Notes: generated by a model from the sequence alone, not told the origin. A DNA stretch of 64,000 nt from Streptomyces griseiscabiei (GCF_020010925.1 NZ_JAGJBZ010000001.1:3020001-3084000); one strand, 5' to 3'; counted from the stretch's first letter, positions 52,856-61,595 are shown. Numbers and translations: made by a program.

Positions 52856-53911
52856 TCACGCGAGTCCGGCCCGTTCCATGGCCTCCGAGCCGGCCCGGAG
52901 CGAGGCGATCCGCTCGTCCAGGGTGAAGCCCGCGGGGGCGAGGGTGAGGGTGGTGACCCCGGCGGCGGCGTAGGCCTTCATCCGGTCGGCGATGCGCTCG
53001 ACGGACCCGAGCAGCGTGGTCTGGTCGATCAGCTCGTGCGGGACGGCCGCCGCGGCCCCGGTCTTGTCGCCGGCCAGGTACTTGTCCTGGATCTCGGCGG
53101 CCTCCTTCTCGTAGCCCATGCGCCGGGCGAGCTGGTTGTAGAAGTTCTGCTTGCGGCTGCCCATGCCGCCGACGTACAGCGCGGTGTACGGGCGGAAGGT
53201 GTCGGCGAGCGTCGTGACGTCCTTGTCGTCGCCGACGGCCAGCGGCAGGGTCGGGCAGACGTCGAACCCGTCGAGGGTCTTGCCGGCCTTCTCCCGGCCC
53301 GCCCGCAGGTACGTGATCGCCGTGTCCTCCAGGTGCGCGGCCGAGGGGAAGATCAGCAGGGCGCCGTCGGCGATCTCGCCGGTCTGCTCCAGGTTCTTGG
53401 GGCCGATCGCGGCGATGTACAGCGGGATGTGCTCACGGGTGGGGTGCACGGTCAGCTTCAGCGGCTTGCCGGGGCCGCCGGGCAGCGGCAGCGTCCAGTG
53501 CTCGCCGTCGTGCGACAGGCGCTCACGGGTCATCGCCTTGCGGACGATCTCCACGTACTCGCGGGTGCGGGCGAGCGGCTTGTCGAACTTGACGCCGTAC
53601 CAGCCCTCGGAGACCTGCGGTCCGGAGACGCCGAGGCCGAGGCGGAAACGGCCGCCGGAGAGCGAGTCCAGGGTCGCGGCCGTCATCGCGGTCATCGCGG
53701 GCTGGCGGGCCGGGATCTGGAAGATCGCCGAACCCACGTCGATCCGCTCGGTCTTGGCCGCGACCCAGCTGAGCACGGTGGCGGCGTCCGAGCCGTACGC
53801 CTCCGCCGCCCAGCACACCGCGTAGCCCAGCCGGTCGGCCTCCTGGGCCACGGCCAGGTTGTCCGCGTCCATTCCGGCGCCCCAGTAGCCGAGGTTGATC
53901 CCGAGCTTCAT
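52856..53911 (-). CDS. LLM-class F420-dependent oxidoreductase
   Basis: A 351-aa TIM-barrel enzyme of the luciferase-like monooxygenase family. MKLGINLGYWGAGMDADNLA, TERIDVGSAIFQIPARQPAM, RFRLGLGVSGPQVSEGWYG and IPLYIAAIGPKNLEQTGEIA are typical of actinobacterial F420-binding members. The ATG at 53911 follows GGGAAGGGCGG. It is a single gene, with the ISL3 insertion 126 bases upstream in what may be its promoter region. Its substrate is unknown. Confidence 0.9.
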   Translation of the reverse strand: MKLGINLGYWGAGMDADNLAVAQEADRLGYAVCWAAEAYGSDAATVLSWVAAKTERIDVGSAIFQIPARQPAMTAMTAATLDSLSGGRFRLGLGVSGPQVSEGWYGVKFDKPLARTREYVEIVRKAMTRERLSHDGEHWTLPLPGGPGKPLKLTVHPTREHIPLYIAAIGPKNLEQTGEIADGALLIFPSAAHLEDTAITYLRAGREKAGKTLDGFDVCPTLPLAVGDDKDVTTLADTFRPYTALYVGGMGSRKQNFYNQLARRMGYEKEAAEIQDKYLAGDKTGAAAAVPHELIDQTTLLGSVERIADRMKAYAAAGVTTLTLAPAGFTLDERIASLRAGSEAMERAGLA

Positions 53912-54036
53912 TGAGACCCGCCCTTCCCTTACCGATCAGTAACGTCCCTTGTGGCGCCGACCCTACCGGGGGATGCGGCTGTCGGGCGGGTGCGGGTGGA
54001 TTGTGGCTGGTCGCTCACGACGGGCGCACCGTGGGG

Positions 54037-54044
54037 AAATCGGT
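54037..54044. repeat. Left target-site duplication of the ISL3 element
   Basis: AAATCGGT directly precedes the left inverted repeat and is repeated exactly at 55739-55746 after the right one. Eight bases is the normal duplication length for ISL3 elements. Confidence 0.92.
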
Positions 54045-55738
54045 GGTTCAGGCCGCGATTCCGTGAATCCGCAGATCATGATCGGAGCAGGATTCGGGTG
54101 CGGAGGAGGCGGAACGAGGCTCGGCCGTACATGGTCCGCTTGATGGTCTTGATGCGGTTGACGTGGCCTTCGACGATGCCCGAACTCCACGGCAGTGTGA
54201 GGCCGGCGGTGACCGCGTCGAGGTCGAGGCACAGACTCTGCGCGAAGGACAAGACCGGGGCGGGTGCGTCGTGCTCGGCTTGGCGGACCCACTCCAAGAG
54301 CCGGTGACCGCGCCGGTGTTGGACCAGGTCGTGGAAGGTCCAGGCGAGGTCGCAGGCCCGGGCGATGTCCGGGCACGCCAGCCGGACTTTGAGGAGTTCG
54401 TCCTCCTCTTGGTGCTTCAGGGCACTGCGGGGAACCATGATCCAAGTGGTGATCTTGCGTGGGCTCGGGATGGCTCCGCGGGCGGGTTCGACGGTCCCGG
54501 TCTTGAGTCCGGCCACGTAACGGCGCACGGGTAGATCGCTGCCCTGGTAGCCGCGTTGGCGGATCTCGCGGAAGAGGTCGGTCGGGCTGGTCACGCCGTC
54601 GGTGAACCGTTCGGTGAGGTAGGCGGTGAACGGCTCCAGCACTCCCTTGGGGCGGCCGCACCGGGCGGAGGCCAGCAGCTCGTCGAGGCCGGTGTCGCGG
54701 AAGTGGCGGACGGTCTTGCGGTCCAGGTGCAGTCGCCGGGCGATCTCGGAGATGGTGTGCCCCTGTGCCAGCAGGCGGTGGATGTCCGAGTACCGGTCGA
54801 CGGTACGGACGGCCATCTTTGTGGGCGGCAGAGTCGGCGGAGGAAGCGGATTGATGATCCGCCTGGGCTTTGCGTCTTGGTCGGCTTCGGCCTGTTTGCG
54901 CAGGCAGGGGCGGTGCTGGTGGCATGTCTTCTCGACCGCGGAGGAGAGGTTGTGCAGCAGGTGCCATCGGTCGGCGACCTCCTGAGCGCCGGGGGCGGCG
55001 TCGCGGACGGCCTTGGAGTAGGCGCTGGCCCGGTCCCTGCAGATGATCTCCGCGCCGGGGTGTTCACGCAGCCAGGCAGCGAAGGTCACCGCGTCCCGGT
55101 CCGGCAGGACGTCCACGACCTGGGCCGCCTCGATGTCGACCAGGACGGTGCCGTAACGCCAGCCCTTGCGGAAGGCGAACTCGTCAACACCCAGCACCCG
55201 AGGCGACCGCTCGGGCACTGCCGGGGCAGTGAGCAACCCCAGCAGGTAGGTGCGGCCGGTGGGTAACTGCAGGGCCTGGCACAGGCGTTCACCTGGGCGT
55301 CCGCCCAGGAACGTTGCGATGGCCTGCATCCATCGCCGCAGCCCGACGCTGTGACGCCGGTACCGCTCGCTCAGCTCCGAGACCTGCTCGACGAACGTCC
55401 GCCGGCGGCACTCGGGCCGGTCGCAGAAGAACCGACGCACGCTGAGCGAGATGGCCAACGGCCGTCCCGCAGCCGGGCGTTCGGCTATCCGGCGCACGTA
55501 TCGAGAGTGCACGCGACGTCCCGGACAGCCGCAGTCTGGACAGGGAGGTGGTCGCCCGCATGACGTGGCCTCGACGGCGACTCTCTCTGCAGTGACGTGC
55601 ACCGCCGTGACTCGCACATCGATCCCGGGAAACAGCACATCCTCGACCGCCACAACCCCCATGCCAGGGCAATCCCCACAAGAAACGTTCCCGCAGTCGG
55701 GCGATGACCTGGGGATTCACGGAATCGCGGCCTGAACC
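54045..55738. mobile_element. Intact ISL3-family insertion sequence
   Basis: A 1694-bp element bounded by perfect 26-bp inverted repeats (54045-54070, beginning GGTTCAGGCCGCGATTCCGT; and 55713-55738) and an exact 8-bp target duplication. One transposase gene fills it. Intact ends and duplication indicate a recent and potentially active insertion, placed between the F420-type oxidoreductase and the aldo/keto reductase. Confidence 0.93.
54076..55662 (-). CDS. ISL3-family transposase
   Basis: A 528-aa DDE transposase. The N-terminal zinc finger is PCPDCGCPGRRVHSRYVRR with a second Cys pair in FFCDRPECRRRTF. Catalytic residues lie in VLGVDEFAFRKGWRYG, IICRDRASAYSKAVRDAAPG and LPWSSGIVEGHVNRIKTIKR. 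An inserted helix-turn-helix (GHTISEIARRLHLDRKTVRH) sits between the second Asp and the Glu. The ATG at 55662 follows GGGG. It is full length for the long ISL3 subgroup and shows no frameshift. Confidence 0.95.
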   Translation of the reverse strand: MGVVAVEDVLFPGIDVRVTAVHVTAERVAVEATSCGRPPPCPDCGCPGRRVHSRYVRRIAERPAAGRPLAISLSVRRFFCDRPECRRRTFVEQVSELSERYRRHSVGLRRWMQAIATFLGGRPGERLCQALQLPTGRTYLLGLLTAPAVPERSPRVLGVDEFAFRKGWRYGTVLVDIEAAQVVDVLPDRDAVTFAAWLREHPGAEIICRDRASAYSKAVRDAAPGAQEVADRWHLLHNLSSAVEKTCHQHRPCLRKQAEADQDAKPRRIINPLPPPTLPPTKMAVRTVDRYSDIHRLLAQGHTISEIARRLHLDRKTVRHFRDTGLDELLASARCGRPKGVLEPFTAYLTERFTDGVTSPTDLFREIRQRGYQGSDLPVRRYVAGLKTGTVEPARGAIPSPRKITTWIMVPRSALKHQEEDELLKVRLACPDIARACDLAWTFHDLVQHRRGHRLLEWVRQAEHDAPAPVLSFAQSLCLDLDAVTAGLTLPWSSGIVEGHVNRIKTIKRTMYGRASFRLLRTRILLRS

Positions 55739-55746
55739 AAATCGGT
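55739..55746. repeat. Right target-site duplication of the ISL3 element
   Basis: AAATCGGT, identical to 54037-54044. Removing the element would rejoin the sequence 38 bases before the aldo/keto reductase start, so the insertion lies in that gene's probable promoter. Confidence 0.92.
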
Positions 55747-55783
55747 TATCCACAGGCCCCCACGTGGCGAACTCCGGCCAGTA

Positions 55784-56779
55784 ATGTCGGCGTTCATGGA
55801 GCAGAGGCATCTCGGCCGTACCGGCCTGCGCGTGTCCCGGATCGGGCTCGGCACCCTGACGTGGGGCCGCGACACGGACGAGCATGACGCCGCGGACATG
55901 TTGAAGCTGTTCTGGGAGGCGGGCGGAAGCCTCGTCGACACGGCCGACGTGTACGGGGACGGCGAGGCGGAGTATCTGCTCGGGCAGTTGATGGACGGGC
56001 TGGTGCCCCGCCGTGACCTTGTCATCTCCACGAAGGCCGGCAGCGTCCCGGACCCCGACCGCCGTTTCGACGGCTCCCGGGGCCACCTCCTCGCCGCCCT
56101 GGACGCCTCCCTGGCCCGGCTGGGCACGGACTACGTCGACGTGTGGCACATCCACGCCTACGACCCCGAGACCCCGCTCGACGAAACGCTCCAGGCCCTC
56201 GACCTGGCCGTCAGCAGCGGCCGCGCCCGCTACGCCGGGGTCTCCAACTTCTGCGGCTGGCAGCTGGCGAAGGCGGCCACCTGGCAGCTCGCGGCCCCCG
56301 GCATACGCACCCGTCTGGCCAGTACGCAGCTGGAGTACTCCCTGCTGCAGCGCGGCGTCGAGCGCGAGGTGCTGCCCGCCGCGCTGGACCTGGGCATCGG
56401 TCTGCTCCCCTCCTCGCCGCTGGGCCGCGGGGTGCTGACCGCCAAGTACCGCCACATCACGCCCCCGGACTCACGGGGCGGCTCGGAGCACATGGCGCCG
56501 TTCGTCGCGCCGTACCTCGACGAGACGGCGACGAGCATCGTGGACGCGGTACAGACCGCCGCGGACGGCCTCGCCGTGACCCCGATCCAGGTGGCCCTCG
56601 CCTGGGTGCGCGACCGGCCCGGGGTGGCCGCGCCCATCATCGGCGCGCGCAACGCGCTGCAGCTCGCGGGGGCACTGTCAGTGGAGACCCTTAGTCTTCC
56701 TGACGAGATCTGCCGGGCCCTCGACGATGTGTCGGCGCCCGTGCACCGCTATCCCGATCACGACTGGAGCACGCTGTGA
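55784..56779 (+). CDS. Aldo/keto reductase
   Basis: A 331-aa TIM-barrel NADPH oxidoreductase. RHLGRTGLRVSRIGLGTLTW begins the barrel; catalytic Asp/Tyr are in LVDTADVYGDGEAEYLLG, Lys in DLVISTKAG, and His in VDVWHIHAYDPETPLDETL. C-terminal cofactor residues are in APIIGARNALQLAGAL. Starts MSAF or MEQ are both possible; neither has a good ribosome site, so it may be leaderless. Its stop overlaps the next gene by four bases. An ISL3 copy sits about 45 bases upstream and may have altered its expression. Confidence 0.9.
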   Translation: MSAFMEQRHLGRTGLRVSRIGLGTLTWGRDTDEHDAADMLKLFWEAGGSLVDTADVYGDGEAEYLLGQLMDGLVPRRDLVISTKAGSVPDPDRRFDGSRGHLLAALDASLARLGTDYVDVWHIHAYDPETPLDETLQALDLAVSSGRARYAGVSNFCGWQLAKAATWQLAAPGIRTRLASTQLEYSLLQRGVEREVLPAALDLGIGLLPSSPLGRGVLTAKYRHITPPDSRGGSEHMAPFVAPYLDETATSIVDAVQTAADGLAVTPIQVALAWVRDRPGVAAPIIGARNALQLAGALSVETLSLPDEICRALDDVSAPVHRYPDHDWSTL

Positions 56780-59070
56780 GCACGGAGCCCGCGACCACGG
56801 AGCCGGACGAGCCGGGGGGACGGGGCGACGGGACCCCTGCCGACGGCACCACCGCGCCCGGTGAAGGGGACCCGGCGGCGGACAGCGAGTCCGCGCAGAC
56901 CGCGAAAGCCACGGAAGCGGACGGCGCAGAGGCGGACGGCACCGAGACGGACGGCACCGAGGCCGCCCCGGCCGGGACCACCTCCGAAGCCGCCCCCGAA
57001 GTCTCCGAGGCACAGGCCGAGTTGGCGGCTCAGCGACTGGAGCGGGAGCGGATCGAGCGGCGAAAGGCGGAGAAGTCGGCGCCGATCACGAGCGGGGCCA
57101 AGCTCAGCGGGACGGCCGCCGATCTGCTGGCCGCCGTACGGGCGGTGGAGGGCGGCCGGAAACCCACGGCGACCGCCTTCGACGAGCCGGAGCCCGCGCC
57201 GCGCAGGCCCGCGCCCGAGCCGGTGCGGGAGCCCCGGCCCATGACGCCCGCGCCCGGTGCGGCGGCCCCGTCGGGCGAGACCCTCGACGCGGTGCGCGCG
57301 GTGCTGGCCGACGGCGGCGCCCCCGAGGCACTGGTGCCCCAGGTCGCCGAGGCGCTCGGCGAGGGCGCCGGGGCCCGACTGCGCGAGGATCCCTGGCAGT
57401 TGCTGCGGGTTCCGGGCGTACGGCCGGAGCAGGCGGACGGGTTCGCGCGGGCACTGCTCGGCGCGGAGTGCCGCCCGGACGACGAGCGGCGGGGCCGGGC
57501 GGTCACCGTGTGGCTGCTGGAGCAGGCGGCCGTCGCCGGTCATACGGCGCTGGAGGCGCCGGCCCTGGTCGCGGCGCTCGCCCGGCGTTCCGTGCCCGAT
57601 CCCGACGAGGCCGTCCAGAGCACCGTGGCCGAGGGTGAGGCCCTGGTCTTCCAGGACGCGCTGGACGACACCCCGCACACGACACGGTCGGCCCCCGTGG
57701 ACGCCGGCCCGGACGCGGGCGGCGACGAGACGGAGGAGGAGCGCCCGGTCCGTGTCCTCATCGGTCTGGAGCGTTACGCCCTCGCCGAGGAGAGCCTCGC
57801 CGACGGGCTCGCCCGGGTCGTGAACTCCCTGCCCAAGGAGGACCCGGCCGGCTGGGAGTCGGCGGCGGCCTCGGCGCCGCGTTCCGCCGCCGAGCTGATC
57901 CGCGCCGTCGCCGGACACGGACTCGTGCTGCACACGGGCGGCGAGGCGGCCCGCGCCGAACCGGCTGCGCTGGTCACGGCCGCCCGGACGCTCGGGCTGC
58001 GGGCGTACGCGGCGACGCACAGCGCGGACGGCGGACGGCGGTTCGCCGCGCGCCTGGACTCAGCCGAGAGCGGCGACTCCGCCGGGGGCGGCGACACCGA
58101 GGAGGGCGCCGCCCCCGCCGTGGCGACCCTCGCCGGGCTGCTCTCCGGTGCCGAGGGACCCGGCCGTGATGTGGACGGCGCGCTCGCCCTCGACCTGCTC
58201 GTGGTGCTGGACGCGCCCCAGCTGGACGTGGAGACCGCCGCCCTGCTGGCCGAGTCGCTGCCCGACGGGGCCCGGCTGGTGCTCAGCGGCGACCCGGGGG
58301 TGCTGTGGTCCGCCGGGCCCGGCCGGGTCTTCGCGGATCTGCTCGCCGCCCGTACCTGCCCCCAGGTCGCCTCGCGGACACCCGACTTCGGGCCCGTCGG
58401 CGAGCTGGTCTCCGGGATCGGGATCGGCGAGCTGAACCAGGTCGACGCGCCCGGCAAGGAGGTCGTGATCGTGCCGGTGCGGGACGCGGGCGAGGCGGTG
58501 CACCGGACCGCCCAGCTCGTCGTGGACTCGGTGCCCAGGGCGTTCGGGATCACCGCCGAGGAGGTGCAGGTGATCACCCCCGGACACGGGGGCGCGGCGG
58601 GGACACGCGCGCTCAACGCCGCGCTCAAGGAACGGCTGAACCCCGGGCCCGGCCGCTTCGGCGGGTTCGACCCGGGCGACCGCGTGGCCTACTCCCCCGC
58701 GCCGGGCCGTACGACACCGGGCCGGGTGGTGAGGGCCGACGCCGAGGGGCTGCATCTGGAGTGCGCGGGCGTGGCCGTCGTCGTCCCGAAGGAGCGGGTC
58801 GAGCAGAGGGTGCGGCACGGGTGGGCGCTGACCGCGCACCAGGCGGTGGGGCAGCGATGGCCGGCGGCGGTCGTGGTGCTGCCGGGGGACGCGGCGCAGG
58901 TCCTCAGCCGCCCCTGGGTCTACACGGCCTTCGGCCGGGCCGAGCGGCATCTGTCCGTGGTGCACGGGGTGGAGCAGGCCCTGCCCCACGCGGTCGCCGA
59001 GGTGCCGGCGAAGCCCCGCACCACCCGGCTGCCGGCGTTGCTGAGGGCCCAGGTGCCGGCGGCGGATTGA
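56776..59070 (+). CDS. RecD2-like helicase homologue without recognisable Walker motifs
   Basis: A 764-aa protein. Residues 1-165 are disordered and acidic. LREDPWQLLRVPGVRPEQAD (about 202-221) resembles the helix-hairpin-helix of RecD2. At the expected P-loop the sequence is GLVLHTGGEAARAEPAALV (382-400) with no GKT; at Walker B it reads LLVVLDAPQLDVETAALLAE, without the Asp-Glu pair, followed by a well kept LVLSGDPGVLWSAGPGRVF. The C-terminal LTAHQAVGQRWPAAVVVLPG and YTAFGRAERHLSVVHG recall the helicase VI region. It therefore looks like a structurally retained, ATPase-dead RecD relative. It is coupled to the aldo/keto reductase gene. Confidence 0.75.
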   Translation: MSTEPATTEPDEPGGRGDGTPADGTTAPGEGDPAADSESAQTAKATEADGAEADGTETDGTEAAPAGTTSEAAPEVSEAQAELAAQRLERERIERRKAEKSAPITSGAKLSGTAADLLAAVRAVEGGRKPTATAFDEPEPAPRRPAPEPVREPRPMTPAPGAAAPSGETLDAVRAVLADGGAPEALVPQVAEALGEGAGARLREDPWQLLRVPGVRPEQADGFARALLGAECRPDDERRGRAVTVWLLEQAAVAGHTALEAPALVAALARRSVPDPDEAVQSTVAEGEALVFQDALDDTPHTTRSAPVDAGPDAGGDETEEERPVRVLIGLERYALAEESLADGLARVVNSLPKEDPAGWESAAASAPRSAAELIRAVAGHGLVLHTGGEAARAEPAALVTAARTLGLRAYAATHSADGGRRFAARLDSAESGDSAGGGDTEEGAAPAVATLAGLLSGAEGPGRDVDGALALDLLVVLDAPQLDVETAALLAESLPDGARLVLSGDPGVLWSAGPGRVFADLLAARTCPQVASRTPDFGPVGELVSGIGIGELNQVDAPGKEVVIVPVRDAGEAVHRTAQLVVDSVPRAFGITAEEVQVITPGHGGAAGTRALNAALKERLNPGPGRFGGFDPGDRVAYSPAPGRTTPGRVVRADAEGLHLECAGVAVVVPKERVEQRVRHGWALTAHQAVGQRWPAAVVVLPGDAAQVLSRPWVYTAFGRAERHLSVVHGVEQALPHAVAEVPAKPRTTRLPALLRAQVPAAD

Positions 59071-59135
59071 CGAGAGCGCGCCCCTGGGGCGGCCCGCGGG
59101 GCCGTCTTCAGGGGCGCGGGGCCGTCTCGAACCCC

Positions 59136-59825
59136 CTACCGGTCCGCGTCGATCGGTTCCAGGTCCTCGTCCTCGTCCAGCTCCGCGACGAGCACGACGT
59201 CGTCGTCCAGGTCGTCGTCCTCCACGTCGTCGTCGAAGACGGCGCTGACGTCGAAGCGGCAGACGACCCGCTGGGGATCGACCTGTTCGAAGGGTGCCTC
59301 CAGCCACTCCCCCGGTTCGGCGGTGTCGTCAGCGGCGGTCACCCAGAGCGTGGAGTCGCCCTCCTCGAGGCCGAACTCCTTGTGCCGGGAGGCGATCTCG
59401 TCGGGCTCGAACTCACCGAACAGCAGCCCCAGCGCGCCGTGCACGGTGCTCGCGGCCCCCTCCGGGCCGACCGGCTCCTCCGCGGCCTCCACCCGCTGCG
59501 CCTGCGCCAGCAACCGCTGCGGCTCGGCCACCGTGTAGTCCCGGCGGATCAGCACGCTGAGCGCGCCGGGTTCCCCGGGGCCGGTGTACGGCGGCATGTC
59601 CTCGGTGCCGGGGATCTCGAAGGGAGTGACCTCGTCGTAGCGGTCGTAGAGCAGTTCGTCGTACTCCTCGGCGGCGGCGGCCAGCTCGTTGAACGCTTCG
59701 TAGACGGCCGGGTCGTCCTCACCCGACCGGCGTTCGACCGCGGCCAGGTGGCGGTCGAGCGCGGTCTTGACCGCCTCGGCGGCGGCGCGTACCTCGGCAG
59801 CGGTGGGCTGCGCAGCATCAGACAT
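59136..59825 (-). CDS. Acidic conserved hypothetical protein
   Basis: A 229-aa strongly acidic protein; the last 40 residues are mostly Asp/Glu. The N-terminal region AEAVKTALDRHLAAVERRSG looks helical, and YEAFNELAAAAEEYDELLYD follows. LWVTAADDTAEPGEWLEAPF suggests a small beta domain. The ATG at 59825 has no ribosome site; TAGCGT lies seven bases upstream on its strand, so the transcript may be leaderless. I recognise it only as a conserved Streptomyces-type protein. It diverges from the DUF5703 gene. Confidence 0.7.
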   Translation of the reverse strand: MSDAAQPTAAEVRAAAEAVKTALDRHLAAVERRSGEDDPAVYEAFNELAAAAEEYDELLYDRYDEVTPFEIPGTEDMPPYTGPGEPGALSVLIRRDYTVAEPQRLLAQAQRVEAAEEPVGPEGAASTVHGALGLLFGEFEPDEIASRHKEFGLEEGDSTLWVTAADDTAEPGEWLEAPFEQVDPQRVVCRFDVSAVFDDDVEDDDLDDDVVLVAELDEDEDLEPIDADR

Positions 59826-59873
59826 AGTGCAGACGCTATCCGTACCGGGCCCCAGCCCGCACAATAGATACCG

Positions 59874-60062
59874 ATGCCGGAATACGAATTTGTCGACGTG
59901 TACGTACCGCGCGGGGTTTCCCGCAAGGACGCCACACGCCTGCTGACGGACCATGCCGAGTACGGACACTGGGAGTTGGACCGACTGAGCCTGCTGCGTG
60001 ATGGCAGCCGCAGGGTGCGGTTGCGCCGACGGATCATCCGCCAGGTGCGCGCCACGTGGTGA
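59874..60062 (+). CDS. Small DUF5703-type protein
   Basis: A 62-aa basic protein: MPEYEFVDVYVPRGVSRKDA at the start, DHAEYGHWELDRLSLL in the middle, and a basic end RRVRLRRRIIRQVRATW. The pattern is that of a small family common in actinomycetes with no known role; the basic tail could bind nucleic acid or another protein such as its acidic neighbour. Start codons of the two divergent genes are only 48 bases apart. A strong hairpin follows. Confidence 0.75.
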   Translation: MPEYEFVDVYVPRGVSRKDATRLLTDHAEYGHWELDRLSLLRDGSRRVRLRRRIIRQVRATW

Positions 60063-60077
60063 GTGGGCGGAACTGAG

Positions 60078-60113
60078 ACGGAGCGGGCCCCGCTGGTGCG
60101 GGGCCCGCTCCGT
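60078..60113. terminator. Bidirectional terminator hairpin
   Basis: Perfect 16-bp arms (ACGGAGCGGGCCCCGC and complement) with a TGGT loop lie between the small DUF gene and the convergent chaplin gene. Confidence 0.85.
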
Positions 60114-60133
60114 TCGCGGGTGCCGGTCAGGCG

Positions 60134-61072
60134 CTACAGCGCGGCGGCCCGTGCCTTGCGGTAGATCAGGGCGCCCCCGATCAGTGCGCCCGCGCCCAGC
60201 GGGAGCGCGAGGCCCAGCGGCAGTTCCGCGCCGGTCTGGGCGAGCTGCGCGGCACCGTCGGGCCGGCTGACGCTCTGCGTGCCCGGGGTGTTGGTGTCCC
60301 CGCGGGAGACCTCACCGTCGGGCTTGCCCGGCTGGACCGGCTTGGTCGGTACCTGCGGGGACGCCTCCTCGGAGTCGCCCGGCGGGTTCTGGTGGCCGTC
60401 GTCCGGGGTCTCGGGCGCCCCTCCGCCGCCCGGGTTCCCGCAGTCGTTGCCGAAGACGCCGTTGCCGACACCGATCACGCTGACGGTGTTGCCGCACAGG
60501 TTGACCGGAACGTGCACCGGGACCTGCACGGTGTTGCCGGAGCCCACACCCGGCGAGCCACTGGTGTGGCCGTCCGCCTGGGAGCCGCCGTGCGAGGAGC
60601 CGTAGCCGCCATCGCCAACGCCACCGTTGTGGCAGTCGTTGTCAGTGGCGGGGTTGCCGATGCCGAGGACGTCGACGCTGTTGCCGCACACGTTGACCGG
60701 AACGTGCACCGGCACCTGGACGACATTGCCGGACGCCACACCCGGCGAGTCACTGGCGTGACCGGAGGCCTGGGAGCCGCCGCCGTGGCCGCCCCCACCG
60801 TGGCCGCCGCCACGGGCGTGCTTGCCGCCTCCGCCGTTGGAACACTTGTTGCCTGCCGCCGGGTTGAGCAGTCCGACCACGCTCACCGTGTTGCCGCAGA
60901 CATTGACCTCGGCTTCCACCGGCGCCTGCACGGTGTTGCCGGAGAGCACGCCGGGTGAGTTGGTGGCGGAGCCCTGCGCGCCGGCGTCGGCGTGCGCCGC
61001 ACCGCCCGCCGCGGCGAGGACTCCGGACGCGGCCGCCACCGTCATGAGGCCTTTGCGGGTGACCTGTCGCAT
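60134..61072 (-). CDS. Long chaplin with three chaplin domains and sortase signal
   Basis: A 312-aa cell-wall-anchored hydrophobin-like protein of aerial hyphae. After the signal peptide (cleavage near AHADA, residue 30) come three chaplin domains at about 35-79, 106-149 and 171-213, each with the paired cysteines (59/77, 129/147, 193/211) and SPGVxSGN-type start. Gly/His-rich linkers separate them. A Pro-rich spacer leads to LAQTG (277-281), a hydrophobic helix and RKARAAAL, the sortase signal. Known long chaplins ChpA-C of S. coelicolor have two domains, so this has one more. It lies beside chpH as chpC does in S. coelicolor. Confidence 0.92.
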   Translation of the reverse strand: MRQVTRKGLMTVAAASGVLAAAGGAAHADAGAQGSATNSPGVLSGNTVQAPVEAEVNVCGNTVSVVGLLNPAAGNKCSNGGGGKHARGGGHGGGGHGGGSQASGHASDSPGVASGNVVQVPVHVPVNVCGNSVDVLGIGNPATDNDCHNGGVGDGGYGSSHGGSQADGHTSGSPGVGSGNTVQVPVHVPVNLCGNTVSVIGVGNGVFGNDCGNPGGGGAPETPDDGHQNPPGDSEEASPQVPTKPVQPGKPDGEVSRGDTNTPGTQSVSRPDGAAQLAQTGAELPLGLALPLGAGALIGGALIYRKARAAAL

Positions 61073-61130
61073 TGCTGAATTACCTGCCTTAGCCCTATGT
61101 TCTGATCTTTTACACCTTGCCGGGATACCG

Positions 61131-61169
61131 GTCGGCCCCGGAGTGCATGGCGCGCACTCCGGGGCCGAC
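61131..61169. terminator. Terminator hairpin after chpH
   Basis: Perfect 16-bp arms (GTCGGCCCCGGAGTGC and complement) with a 7-base loop lie between chpH and the long chaplin, so the two are separate transcripts. Confidence 0.8.
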
Positions 61170-61204
61170 GGTTATTTCAGACCCTCACCTGGTGAGGCAC
61201 AACG

Positions 61205-61438
61205 TCACTTGTTGATGCAGGTGTTGCCGAAGGCGGGGTTCAGCAGCCCGATCACCGAGATCGTGTTGCCGCACACGTTCACGGGGACGTGAACCGGCAC
61301 CTGGACGACGTTGCCGGACGCGACACCCGGGGAGCCGACGGCGGCACCCTGGGCCCCGGCGTCGGCGACGGCCAGACCCGCGCCCGCGAGAACCAGACCA
61401 CCGGTGGCTGCCGCAGCGGCGACGACCTTCTTGAGCAT
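61205..61438 (-). CDS. chpH: Short chaplin ChpH
   Basis: A 77-aa secreted amyloid-forming surface protein. The signal peptide MLKKVVAAAAATGGLVLAGA ends near AVADA, and the single chaplin domain (about 31-77) has GSPGVASGNVVQVPVHVPVN, Cys56 and Cys74 and ends CINK. Length and position match S. coelicolor ChpH. The ATG at 61438 follows AAGGAGG. It is expected to be developmentally regulated; I could not assign its promoter with confidence in 61439-61595. Confidence 0.95.
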   Translation of the reverse strand: MLKKVVAAAAATGGLVLAGAGLAVADAGAQGAAVGSPGVASGNVVQVPVHVPVNVCGNTISVIGLLNPAFGNTCINK

Positions 61439-61595
61439 TATTCCTCCTTGTTGGCAAAGCGACCCCAAGTAGCGAGTCGCATCACCTGTAACGAGGAGGG
61501 AGTAATGGAGCTACGAGCTTATGGTCGGATTCACCCGTCACGGTTGATCTTCGTACGCGCGACCGAATAAGCGTCGAATCTCAATACCGGGCCGA

